Positions 52,664 through 64,000 of a stretch of DNA of 64,000 bases are shown here, piece by piece. The stretch spans positions 310,001-374,000 of the forward strand of contig VSJF01000009.1 in NCBI GenBank assembly GCA_009739215.1, written 5' to 3'. Source of the stretch: Floccularia luteovirens. Lineage: Eukaryota > Basidiomycota > Agaricomycetes > Agaricales > Squamanitaceae. Every line of letters starts with the position of its first letter. Positions within the stretch are counted from its first letter, which is position 1. The position numbers were made by a program, and so were the translations under genes. The notes beneath the pieces are model-generated. The model was not told the origin of the DNA. It searched no databases and saw only the letters and a list, made by a program, of their open reading frames with translations.

Positions 52664-54232
52664 ATGGCTATATCTGCCGCTGCTGATTCTGTACGAGCAT
52701 CTGTGGCTCATCTGTTATCCAGAGCATACTCTTTACCTTGCTCAACCGCTGCGATGGCTTTTACGCAGCTTGTTCAACCCACTTCGCGATTTCAGCTGGC
52801 TCTTGACGCGTTTTTGCCACTTTTGGATTCAAACACTTCTGCTGAGGTTAGTTGTATCAACTGAGATCCCACCTCGAATAAGTGGATCACTTACATCACT
52901 CCCTACAGCTTGCACAGCGTATCCTTGTCTCTTTCATTCTGTACTCTCTCTATGCGCCCCATCCAATAGCAGTCAACCCTTTCAAGTCAGCACTTTATGT
53001 GGCGTTCATTAAAGAAAGGGAAAAGGCCGTAATTGTTACCAATGAAGGTGGCACAAGTCAAAATGAGCAGCTGGTGTGGGTTTTATGGAAGATTTTGAAG
53101 GGTGATGGTAACGACGTACGTTATTGTTTCTTTGACAACTTTTGTCAATAGCAATGTTCAGGGATTCCTATTGATTTGTTTAGATTGGTCCTTATTCTCC
53201 CAGCACCCTGGCACGATCTCCATTACCACCAAAACTTAGAGCGATTAATCTAATTCTTGACGATGAACTGTATAATAATATCTCTGACCTGTACGTGCAG
53301 CCTTTCCTCACTATATGCGACATTTCTTTTTAATTGCTGCATTTATAGAGACGACTCTACTTATATATATTTCCAAAATCAAAATAACAACACATGGTTG
53401 TCGGCCCCCTCCGATACTAACGAAAGAAATGTTTCTCCAGCGAATAACAATCCGTCTGGAGTGCGATCACCAATCACCAACGAGGAGGACAGACACAATG
53501 AACAACTGGTACAAGCAGTGAGGTTGCTCCTGGCTGCACGTGAAAGAGTCCTTACCCTTTCTGAACAAAAAGTATGTATATTTTATGGCGTGTGCCTTTC
53601 GGTAGCATTCACCATCATTGATAGGTTTTTGGGACCTTATATTCATGAGGTTGCTGCAACACGGATTATCACTTCCTCAGATCTCACGCCCATCGCTGCT
53701 TATAACCCAACCATCGCGCACTCCCTATTTGTCGGACTAATCAGCAATAGCAGTCCCAGAACATAACAATCCCTCACCATTCCTAGATGTCATACCGTTC
53801 CTGCCCCCGACGTTAGCAACTTTGGATCTGATGGGAAGATTGTTACGCGATCAGACTTCTACGACTGTTCCGGGATACTCGACTGTTGCAGAGCTTGTCC
53901 GCCTTGAAGTCCTTGGTCGGTTTATCCATGAAAGTATCAACTGGGTCGATAATGCCGAAAGGGAGGAACGGGAAGGCCTCATAAGTGATGACAGATTTGC
54001 GAAGGGTGTTCAGAATGTAAGCAAATTTCCTTTCTCTTTCATGTTTTGTTCCTGAATAAATATATCTCTACTATCTTAGTTATGTCGATTTTATCTTTCG
54101 TTGATTAAACGAAACATCGTCGACCCAAATTCTGATACAGATACTGCTGAAATAAAACATTTCAGTCTTCGAAATGCCCGCTTCGAAGAAGCTAATGCAT
54201 TATATCGTGCATTGGCAATGGGAAGATTCTGA
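52664..54232 (+). CDS. not11: CCR4-NOT complex subunit 11 homologue
   Basis: CNOT11 docks with CNOT10 on the NOT1 N-terminus of the mRNA deadenylase complex. Start taken at ATG 52664 (MAISAAADSV); an in-frame ATG at 52589 is possible. Exons 52664-52846, 52909-53115, 53184-53290, 53349-53571, 53625-54016 and 54080-54232. The N-terminal helical part has LAQRILVSFILYSLYAPHPIAVNPFKSAL. The C-terminal CNOT11 domain has SSDLTPIAAYNPTIAHSLFVGLIS, PFLDVIPFLPPTLATLDLMGRLL and LCRFYLSLIKRNIVDP. Two one-base problems occur. The clear intron at 53572-53624 joins out of frame unless the A5 run before it is A4. A second +1 shift lies in the CCC at 53755-53757. Both may be sequence errors. Confidence 0.85.
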
Positions 54233-55124
54233 TTGGATATGATTAGGCTATCAAAAGACGAAACCGCACTGAATTATGCAAAACGTACGCGTACTATGAT
54301 TATATGCTAACTACACTTTCTTCCTTTAGTGAGTATTCTTTAAAACGAACCATGATTAGAAGTTTTATATTTCTATCCATTGTCCTGTTTTTCATGCCTA
54401 CTTACTCTCCATATGCTTTTCAAGTTGTGTCTGTCTCTTCTTTCACAATACGATGTTCATGTTTATTTCATACCGCTTTGCTCGGTTCTCCATTAAAATT
54501 TATTCTCCTCCCTCTCCTCTGCATCCACAGATAGCAATGTAATTCTTTGTATCCAGTAACTTATTAACTCCATTTTTGTGGATTGTTTTGACTTTTATCC
54601 TCTTTTGTCTGCTTTCAAACCCTGCAATGCACATTATTTTATCCCATGTATGCAATTTTCCAGTCATAAGTTAAGAATTTTTATTCCATAAACATATATT
54701 CGTGCTATCGTGCTGTGTAATTCCGACTTGTTGGTCGAATCGTAACGCGTAAACAGCACACTACAAAATTTATCAAACGAGAGTGGTCCCCGCGCTTGCG
54801 CGTAAATCCCGAATTGACACCTTATAATTGCTTTCATAAAGAGAGAAATTTCCGCCAATCCCTTCAATTGAACTCTTCAGTTCTTTCCTTGAATTTAGGC
54901 TTCGAAAAAATCCTGTAAGTAACTGCAAGACAGAATTTCATCAGGGAAGAAACTCACCTGACCAAGAGACAGTTCAAATAGACTATTATTTTTTTAATCA
55001 TGAGTTGTCGTGTTATAAGCTAGACTATTGCAACCTGATCCACTCACATTTTTTCAAAACAAACAAGCTTATGTATATTGCTTGGTTGTTGAGAACGATA
55101 GCCTAATCAGAGTTGTTGTTGTTG
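54233..55124. other. Intergenic, no supported gene
   Basis: CNOT11 3' flank and 3' flank of the minus-strand gene beyond. Around 54885-54905 the text CTTGAATTTAGGCTTCG resembles 28490-28510, where the inverted DUF6534-like copy ends, suggesting related 3' ends. Confidence 0.45.
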
Positions 55125-56744
55125 TTAGTGACCGACGACTCGAATATTGTAGAAGAATCCATAACGTACACATATCAGACCTGTTAAACTGAAAACGCTG
55201 CGAGATAGCAAGTTAGATAAGATATATGATGTATCAAGGTTGGAGAACGACACGTACACAAAACCTAAGCTACAGTTGATGGTATACCCAATTAAAATAT
55301 TCAAAAGCGACACTGTTCTATGAAAAGTGAAACGAGATGTCAAACATATTCATTCATTAAATGTATTTACGAACCTTTTAACAGTGGCGCGATTTTTTCT
55401 CAAACACCATATCATACTTCCTGCTACTGCGATGTCCGCTGCCACACAACTGCCAAGTACAAAGAAGATCAAGTGCTGAATAGTCCATCTTTAGCTTAGT
55501 GCCAATACCTTGATATTGGCCAATATACACATACATTGTATCCCAACATGATGAAATAATCGGTGATCTTGGCTCTGTGCAAATCATAATACAGTTAAAA
55601 TTATCATCGTTTCACTGAGACCGGAAAGTGAAGCTTACATGGAGATAATACATAGTGCTTGAAGATGATGTCAGCGATATGGGTTACGGATAAAGATAAG
55701 TATCCCACCAACGGTTGCCACTGACGAAATTGAGGGAGTGAGCTAAGAAAAGGAGTGATGGTAAAGATATTCACCAAATTCTATAAATACAAAAAAGAAC
55801 TTTAGGGATAGTGTCAGTTTGACCTCCTCGAGTACGGAAGTTCTCATACATACCACAACACCAGCCACCTTGGCAGACCTTCCGACTATAGGGTCATTGG
55901 ATATTAGTTCTCACACTCAAAACGAATGGCGGACGTACTAATATATACTCGCCATACTTGAACGCTAGTTGCATGTGAGGTCAGCATAGGTGTTTATTTA
56001 GAAACTAGAAATACTCAACCAGTTAGCTGCAACCGCAACAATCATCTGGGAACAGTTTCTTCGGTTAGTATTTTAAAGAGCAGTCGCTACCAACGTTGTA
56101 GACGTACAGGAATTGCCATAGCACACTACATTGTCGGGACATAATTATAAAGGAAGATATACACTTGGCATATACACTTACTCTAATCGATCTGAAGGGA
56201 AAAAAAGTTATTAGATACGGTTGTTCAGGAATTTAAAAGGTATTCACAAAGGTAATATGAACAACGCCTCATAATTGGCATGGTTGACAATGAAGTAATA
56301 GTAGCTAAATTTGTTTGATCAGCGTAGCCCCTAAAGCAAAATAGATGAAATATACATTGTATTCATGGCAAGTGCCGTATGGAAAAAGTTTAAGCCCCTA
56401 AATACTCGTCAACAGGGTGGAGAAACACATGGAATACTGTCAACTCACAATAAAATGCCGACCTTCAGGGCAAAGAACGCGCGCGATATTGTATCGACAT
56501 GAAAAATTTCAAAGATGAATCGGACATACCAAGCTTTTGAGCCAAACTTTATCATGTGGGTAACGTCGAAAATACCAATAGGCTTGACCTGTTGTGAATC
56601 CCATAATTCTGCAAGACTAGTTATCAGAATATAAAAAGCTTATGCTTTGAGAACAACACTATACATCATCAACAAGAACACTGAAATGAATAATTCTTGA
56701 TCTGTGGGGATGACCATCATAGTCACAGATGTTAACTCGGACAT
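55125..56744 (-). CDS. DUF6534-like membrane protein, best-preserved minus-strand copy
   Basis: Start ATG 56744 (MSELTSVTMMVIPTDQELFISVFLLMMY). Splicing at about 56600 gives GFTTGQAYWYFRRYPHDKVWLKSL, nearly identical to the copy at 25599. Later blocks are MIVAVAANWLSIS (about 56040), QVWRVYIS (about 55950), CVAADIAVAGSMIWCLRKNRATVK (about 55440-55380), RTVSLLNILIGYTINCSLGF (about 55330) and a tail SVFSLTGLICVRYGFFYNIRVVGH with stop at 55125. Splice signals are present at the junctions I checked. The section between 55.5 and 55.9 kb is not resolved. Function of the family unknown. Confidence 0.55.
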
Positions 56745-57926
56745 TATACTGCGGAGGTAGTTGGATCGAGGAGAGTAGATGGAGGAGATGGGGGAGGTTC
56801 GCCCAAATTGAAATACGCAAGGCTTATAACTTTTCTTCGGACTCGTAACCTGACTGGTATCTAATGCATTTACTTATTTGTTTTCATGTTTGGTTCTTTT
56901 TGAGGGTGGTCGTGTACATACCTTGGGCTAATGAACGGCAAATGAAAATCTGTGAGAATGGGGATGAAATTACAATCAATCACATATTCTGTTCCAAGGT
57001 GTGTTATATGTAGTATACTTTAAACATCCAAATCCGTGGCACTATAGTGGGTTTCCGGTAAGTTATATCGAAGACCTGTGGCGCAATATTACCATGTATG
57101 CAGACAGAGCTCAGAATAGATATGTACCTTTGAATGTTCTTAGTAGTGCATCAAAGGTTCGTGTGAACAACCAATTAATATTAAGTTATAATGGTAGTAT
57201 CGATAACGTATACATGACTATATGGGGAAAGTGTTGTATATTATTGCCCACGATGTTATTAATTGCACATCCCGCCAGTATACATCTTGCAATGATTTCT
57301 TTGTTCATCATCCGTACCGAGGTCCAGTGTTTGCCAGTGGGTAGTCCTTCAAACTTCAAGATTGATCTTAAGATATCTCCCAATAGATGTTGATATTCTC
57401 AGTAGCCAACTAGCAGGGGACGGGTCTCGTGAGAGATATCACCATTCCGTAAAGCGATTCGAGGACAACCATCAGACATTGACATTTATTGGGCGTTAGA
57501 ACAAGCAGATTTAATCATGAGTTGGGGTGGAAACTTCCTAATTGGTGGCTTAGTTTCATTATGCCCCTTGCATCCAGTTCATTGCATAGTCACGCCATGA
57601 TTAAACTATGTGCCCGAAGTTCCCGGACTATACAATGGCGGTTCGAATGGATGATAGGGTATGTTGAACGTTGTAACATCTACCTTGTCGGCTACTGCAA
57701 CCACAGCGGCTGCCAGAATGAATGACCCATCTCAATTCGGTAGAAGCTGATCCTCTAGGTCATAGTTCTGCAGCCTGATGGAATCGTGAACATGGTATGA
57801 TCATCGGATAACTTCAACGAATACCTAGACAACACTCCGGTCATATAGTGTGCATTCCTAAACTTCGTTGATCATCGACCTCATCATCAGTCAGCCATTT
57901 TCCTCGTGCATCTAACAGAACGTTCT
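56745..57926. other. Intergenic, unrecognised plus-strand ORF
   Basis: An open frame of 130 codons at 57001-57393 has one hydrophobic stretch but no recognisable domain, and a shorter frame lies at 57489-57725. Likely holds the divergent promoters of the two flanking DUF6534-like copies. Confidence 0.4.
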
Positions 57927-58210
57927 ATGAATGCATCCCTCAGTCCCACATCTATTTCACTATTCTTTGGAAATTTCATTTTAACGATGTACGGTTCTGT
58001 CAATTTATCAAGTGAGGTTCAAGCTAACTTGTCGGTGCCTTAGATCCCGGGTTTCGCGACATATTGGTATTTTCGACGTTGCCCCGATGACAAATCCTGG
58101 CCCATTCTATCATATTGTCCGGACTACAATTTTCATCCGCAACAATTTTTTTTGTAAATCTATTGTACATGTAGGCTGCGGAATCACTACGAACCATCAG
58201 AAACATGTTC
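57927..58210 (+). pseudogene. 5' fragment of a DUF6534-like gene
   Basis: ATG 57927 opens MNASLSPTSISLFFGNFILTMY. After an intron the text gives GFATYWYFRRCPDDKSW, the family signature with a shortened GFxxxQAY part and Arg-Tyr-Pro changed to Arg-Cys-Pro. No later family blocks were found before the phosphatase gene, so this is a truncated copy. Confidence 0.5.
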
Positions 58211-59033
58211 CATAACTTAGTCTCTTGATCATAACTACAAGTGGTTTTTGTGGTGTTTAATCTAGCATCAGGCGTTCTGACGTGGTTAATATCATGACAC
58301 TGCCAACTTGGGACCACTCGATTGCTGTTCTCTATCGGCTGCACGGTGCTGATGGCTTCATCCATAAAGGGCACGAGCGAACATGTTGGTCTAAAGTTTG
58401 GTTGTGGTTCGTCCCTTCGTCCTACGCGAAAATATATTCTTGACCATAACAATCATCACAGCTGAGCATGGGGACTGCAGCGTATACGGGATTCTTCGGA
58501 ACTGTTCCAAAATGTGTGTGGCTCTCCCTCATTCTTGGTGGTGAAACAAGTGTACATCATCTGCATACCGGAAACGTGCATATCATTTTTATCAGTTCAT
58601 TGCGGCAGACCTACGTTCCCACATTTAGGTTGAATTTTAGGAACTCATTCCGGCACAGCATGCAATCCTTAGGACCTGGCGGTCTCCACTTTTCATCGAA
58701 CCTCAGACAGGGTGCTAATAGCGGCACTTAAATGTATGTGGTATGTAGTCAGTGTTCTACTGCTACTTAGTGAGCAGATGGATCTTGGTCCATAAGCAGA
58801 AATATTCGAGTGGATGTTGAATATTCGCATTTGGGATTACCTACTTTTGAGCATGTCTTTTTTAAAAAGAAAGTCATAATCAAACCATTCCAACGTGCTG
58901 ATAACACTGGAAGTCAGGCATACAGGGCTGGTTATTAACATCAGAAAACCATGACTAAGTTATATGTTCCCACGCGAGATAACGAATCCGTAATTCTTCA
59001 ATTTCTCAGGTTTGACCATTACATTCCCGCATC
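58211..59033. other. Intergenic upstream of the phosphatase gene
   Basis: Decaying remains of the truncated membrane-protein copy and the promoter region of the PP6 gene. No separate gene supported. Confidence 0.45.
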
Positions 59034-60370
59034 ATGACATACGACCCAGATAGATGGATTAACCATCTTTTCTCCTGCCAATACCTACCAGAACCAGACA
59101 TGAAGGTTCTTTGTGATAGAGTTCGCTCTATCCTGCTCGAGGAATCTAATATTCAGCCAGTCTCAAGTCCTGTAACAATCTGCGGAGATATTCACGGGCA
59201 GTTCTGGGATCTGCTTGAACTTTTGAGAAGAGGAGGGGATATCCCAGCAACCAGTTATATCTTTATGGCACGTAGGTTCTTCCTTCGGCTAGAAGAGGAT
59301 TTTGAAGGGGGTTTATCATATCCTTGCGTTTTTCTCCCTTCTATAGGGTGATTTTGTGGATCGGGGGCATTACAGTCTGGAAACTGTATCTTTATTGTTC
59401 GCACTGAAAGCGAGGTGGGTATCTCGGTATGCTCGTTTTAGCGCTTGCCAAACTGTGACACAGATATCCTGATAAAGTGACTCTCTTGAGAGGAAACCAC
59501 GAGAGCAGACAGATCACACAAGTATATGGGTTCTATGGTTAGTCAGGTGTCATCTCCTTGCCTATGCAACTTGACACATTGAAATACGTGCAGACGAATG
59601 TCAACAGAAATATGGCAGCCCTACTGTATGGAAAGCTTGTTGCAATGTGTTCGACTTTCTCAATATTGCAGCTGTACGTCACATAATCTACACTCTTACC
59701 AACCCTGCATAAGCTCAGTGGTATTGCTTACTCATATGGTAGATAATCGACGGCGAAGTTCTATGTGTACATGGCGGGCTGTCTCCTGATATACGCACTC
59801 TTGACCAAATTCGAGTAATCGCACGAGCACAGGAGATTCCACACGAGGGCGCATTCTGTGGTATGCCAATGATTTGTCCCCCGGGAATCTCTACCTTACC
59901 CATTCCCAGACTTAATGTGGTCTGATCCTGATGACGTTGATAACTGGGCAGTCAGCCCACGAGGCGCTGGATGGCTCTTTGGTGGGACTGTTACACATGA
60001 AGTTTGTACTTTTGATGCCTACTGTTCAATCACAACTAAAAGGTCTTATAGTTCAATCACGTCAACTCGCTGTCACTTATTGCCAGAGCACATCAGCTTG
60101 TTCAAGAGGGGTACAAACACATGTTTGACGCATCCCTAGTCACTGTATGGTCTGCTCCAAACTACTGCTACCGTTGTGGCAACCTTGCTTCAATTATGAC
60201 AGTCCACGAGGACGGGCATACATCGTTCGCAGTTTATGATGCCGCCGAGGAAAATGAGCGAGATAAGGGAATGATGACGAGGAAAATGGTTCGTACCCTA
60301 CAATTCACCCTACAATACAACAATCATGTTAACATTTCGTGCCCAGAGTAATATGCCATACTTTGTTTAG
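59034..60370 (+). CDS. sit4: Ser/Thr protein phosphatase PP6/Sit4 catalytic subunit
   Basis: A metal-dependent phosphatase of the PPP family that acts in G1 progression and nutrient signalling together with SAPS subunits. Eight exons (59034-59267, 59347-59414, 59464-59537, 59594-59673, 59743-59860, 59910-60001, 60052-60288, 60347-60370) sum to 927 nt, 308 residues, the normal size. PPP motifs: GDIHGQF (51-57), GDFVDRG (79-85), [65 protein letters not shown]. The wording [17 protein letters not shown] favours PP6 over PP2A and PP4. The tail is PYFV instead of PYFL. The first intron begins GC (ATG|GCACGT) rather than GT. The frame is otherwise intact. Confidence 0.95.
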
Positions 60371-63300
60371 GGATTCTCAGATTGTAATTTATCTTTGGCC
60401 CTATGTCGAACTCTGGATCCGCCTTGTCATGTCTATACACTTGTACTAACGGGTCAACCGGCGCTCTCCATTCTATGGTTCTGTATATTAGTTAATGTTC
60501 TTTGCTGGCTTAATTATCTTTTCTTTGCCATGTCAAGACGTGTAGTTCAAGCTGGGTCTAACACTCCCACAGGGATCTAGTAAACCATTCAACCTTTCTG
60601 CATAAATCTGAGTCATTACGAGGACCAGAATCAATTCTTAAGTACTTGTATCAATTCAGATCAGTCGGCATTCATACGCTCAGCAATCACACAACGGAAA
60701 CGAGTTTTCTCATTATATTCACGATGAGCCACGACTTGTACTAGTCTTTGTGACACGAGTTCTTCTAATATTCACACTCTCTAATAATTAGGTGCGAAGA
60801 TTGAGTAGTATCTATTCTGTTGCAGCTGTTGACCTAAATTTCCGGAATGATCATCGATGTCAGCCTGATTAATGGGCACCCTTTACTCACTCACCCAGTA
60901 CTTCCAGCATTGGTGTGCCTAAAATGTAATGGGTTGGAAACAAGGTTTGATGAATTCTTGTCAAATGATCCAAGTCCTCGCTCTCGAACTGACTTCCGTG
61001 AGTTCAACCTGTTTTTTTGCGTAAGCACACGACACATAATATCAGTGGTAAGGTGACTAGTTACCTATTTGTCATTGACTCGACGAGCAACTTGGAAGAA
61101 CAATTTAGGGTTAGATACTGTTATATAAATAGAACCATACCGTATCAAAAACAATAACCTATTTTATGTCACAGTTGCTGGGATCAAGGTATAATGCTTT
61201 AGATTACTTACATCCGTTGACCTTATCAATTTTTATATCAGAAGGAGACAGTATTGAATAACTAAAGCTGTACCAGTCATTGATGTAAAGATTTGAACGA
61301 CTTGAATGACAGATGATTGCGTAGAAGTAACTTCCAATATGTTATTACTTTAGTTTTGATATTTAGTAGTATTGAAACTGACCTACCTACTATACATGCA
61401 TGCAACAACATGTACAATGTCCAAAAACCTAGGGGGCGTGGATGAATAGTGAGGCCAGCATTTTACAACAAGCTATTAACATCTGTACCAGAGGGTTGTG
61501 ACCTTTTCAGACTAGCTTATTAGTCTTCGAAAACTGCCAAGCGTAAGTCTTTGAATGGACGTACAAAGAATTTCAGACGCTTTGTGTCTTCATTACTGTA
61601 GAGACGAAAATAACGATATGTTTGGTGCGTTGTCAGACCGAATAACCTAAGGTGTCATAATATTGTTAGATATTTGATCTCCTTTCGTGTTAAAAAAATT
61701 GTTCAGCAGCGGTGCCGGACCTTACATTGAAGAGATAAATGTCGAAAAGAGCATAGAAGCAAAGGTCGGTTTATCCGGCTGAAATGATTCATCCATTTGT
61801 TCGAGGTCTATGTATGCGCACGGGTACTGAAACTTAAGGAGAGAAGTTCGGTTTTAATACCATATAGATATATACACGGTTGGTAAATTACTAGTCTCTA
61901 TTTGTGTTTTCGGAGTTGGTGTGGTGCAGGTTATCTCCAATAAAATATCCTGATCATCATTACCGCACTCGTGGTAGATTAAGGGTAAGCTAGCGTTCTC
62001 ATACCTATAGAAATTCAAATTTGAGGATATCGAGAGAGCCAATAAAGAACGCGAGCCATTTCCAGCGAGAAAATCAACCAATTCTCAGAGCTCAAGGTTG
62101 TATGTATTGAATATACTCACTTTTAAGACTGCTAAGGTTCCCGGTCAGCTAATATATCATTTTGATAGTTTAACGGACCAGAACTTACAGCGCGCGCATT
62201 GCTGGCTCTTGATGTCTGAGATGAAGATGTGTGATTAATCATCGAACAGCGCCGAGTGGCGTCGTTCTATGATGTATAAACCAAAGGATGGAATACTCGT
62301 CGCATCATACCACACCCAGCAAAACACGTGGGTTCTTATCTGCAAGAAGGGAATGGAAGCAGTGAGTTGCCGTATCAGTACTTTGGAAGGTGCTCACATT
62401 TGCGGAAGCCCAGGGGACGCAACGGGCTTCACATATTAAATAAGTCTGTAAGGCAGTCCTTTCTGCACGGCATAGCCCGCTACTTCTCTTTCACTTATAT
62501 TGTTGGCTTGTTTGTGCTTTCCATTTGTCGAAAGAGAACGGGAGAATGGACTTGTAAAGTTATGGTGAATGGTACATAGTGTATGTAGACAGAGCAGACA
62601 AGAATAAAAGATGCATAATGCATAAGAGTAGTGAAAAAATACTGCATTAATGAGAGAAAAGTAGGTTAGAAGGAATTTTTTACAACTAGTTTATATTTAG
62701 AACTTCCTTATTTGTCAGTGGAAGGATTTCAGAAAAACGATCAACTTGAAGTGAAAGAAAATTAAGCTATGTAGATGAAAGACATAGTTATTCACACCAT
62801 CTTCTATACTGACGTTGTTCTTACACAAGATCAAAAAAATCTGCTTCAGCCGAAAGTCTCGGGTTCATCCGTAAATTTCCTAATAGAGCGAGAAATTAAG
62901 GTTTAACACCGAAAAGTGAAAATTTTACCTTATCAACACTTTATAATACCATACCCACTATTAAAGTAGCGGGAATGACTGTTGAATACGAAACAAAAGC
63001 CTGATCACCATGTTGAATAATCTGTTGTTACTTTAATGCGAAGAACCAGCCTCCGGCGAAGAACCTGCTGTATTTTTGTTATGTTACGGATGATTCAAAT
63101 TGAAAAGACCTAATTACGCAGAGGTACCCCTGACTATAGGAGGCCAGTTCGGTAAATGCCCAATTCCGCCCTAATCTTGCCGAACTTCCGAACCGGCCTA
63201 GTCCTAAGGCCCATTTGTCCGAACTTACAGACCGGCCTACCTAAAATAGCGAAAAAACCTCTATTTTTCATTAGTCAAAAAACTCTGAAATACAGCTATT

Positions 63301-64000
63301 CCACTCATTTTCTTCACTGAGTACTCGTTTGCAAATAATCTAAAGGCTTGCTTGAACTGAGTATGGCCCTTTGAGTTCAGAAAAAAAAGGTCTGACATCA
63401 TCATTGTTAATTCCGATGCCATTCATCTCTTTCATAGGCTGCATCAATGCGCAGAGGAATGATTCGTTGTAGGCAAAGGCTTGAGTATTGAATGGGTTGG
63501 CTGGAGATGGTTGGACCTGTCATATGCTCGAAACTTCGTTTGTGGTGCTTCGGCAATATTCAGCAGCTTTGCAACAGACTCACGTTTTCCTGGTCTTACC
63601 ATGCCCCTTTTTGAGCACAGGTCTAATACCACCCTCCATGTAAGTGAAACCGTAGATACCTACTTTGAACTCTCTGGAGTGGCCGATATTTTCATCAGAG
63701 ATACTGTCATTCAAGCATGGGGTTTTTGCTTTGAGGAACACATTTTTGCGTTTGATTGAGGAAGACGGCTGCAGGCTTCTTCACAAGCCGTGACAACAAT
63801 GAGGTGGTATCTTACAGAGTAATATTACAATACTTGGGGGTATGGGCCATTGCTCTGCATGGCATATCCGAGTCCATTATTGGAATATTACAATTATCTA
63901 CTAAACTCATAGCATGGTATTTAGGTCATAGAATTTTAGTTACACACTAGAATGTGTATGCCAATTATCACATGCACATTTTCCCACGTCAAACTTGAAA
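60371..64000. other. Long terminal region without a supported gene
   Basis: AT-rich with scattered short frames (62328-62579 and 63481-63759 on plus, 61854-62081 and 63444-63632 on minus). None has a domain I recognise. The only distinct structure is the short GC-rich repeat patch at 63177-63242. A gene could continue past the window end. Confidence 0.45.
63177..63242. repeat. Short GC-rich direct repeat
   Basis: Two copies of the pattern CCGAACTTnCnnACCGGCCTA lie about 38 bp apart, with a partial inverted form (AGGCCAGTTCGG) just upstream at about 63141. The patch stands out in AT-rich sequence. Its nature is unknown. Confidence 0.6.

Noticed and set aside
53572..53649. Alternative CNOT11 intron ending at CATGAG|GTTGCT that would keep the frame
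   Set aside because: It removes a segment (FLGPYIHE) whose spacing fits the conserved domain, and has a poor 3' splice context; the homopolymer explanation is simpler.

Overview
The window looks like part of an Agaricomycete (probably white-rot) basidiomycete genome. The genes are packed with 45-80 bp introns. It carries three secreted class II heme peroxidases of the short manganese-peroxidase type, a Cla4-type PAK kinase, a CNOT11 homologue, a PP6/Sit4 phosphatase catalytic subunit, several copies of a basidiomycete multi-pass membrane family (DUF6534-like), and Ty1/copia LTR retrotransposons. No species is assigned.

Layout. 0-4.4 kb: an unrecognised membrane-type ORF and one apparently complete DUF6534-like gene (2508-4135). 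4.4-23.95 kb: one old copia element (called H1 here, minus strand) containing four later insertions, each bounded by its own exact 5-bp target-site duplication: a gag-only element with identical LTRs, a near-full copia element (E2), and two solo LTRs. Without the insertions H1 is about 6.46 kb. 25.6-30.3 kb: further DUF6534-like copies and fragments on both strands. 31.2-32.8 kb: two closely spaced minus-strand genes, one encoding a protein with seven copies of a 'DRSLSSSIHA' repeat. 34.2-43.3 kb: three minus-strand peroxidase genes, the last two lying in a visible tandem segmental duplication. 45-45.8 kb: a small single-pass membrane protein. 49-60.4 kb: three conserved housekeeping/signalling genes on the plus strand (Cla4-like kinase, CNOT11-like, PP6-like), with further DUF6534-like copies between the last two. 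60.4-64 kb: no supported gene.

The peroxidases would be secreted and oxidise Mn(II) during lignin attack. The kinase (Cdc42/Rac effector), CNOT11 (CCR4-NOT mRNA turnover) and PP6 (cell-cycle and nutrient signalling) are ordinary core genes. The most unusual content is the nested retrotransposon, its gag-only (TR-GAG-like) member, a primer-binding site matching the anticodon arm of initiator tRNA-Met, and the unrecognised repeat protein. Three single-base homopolymer length problems, one in the third peroxidase gene and two in CNOT11, suggest either local sequence errors or real frameshifts. All exon structures were read by eye from splice consensus and family comparison; no alignment was run.
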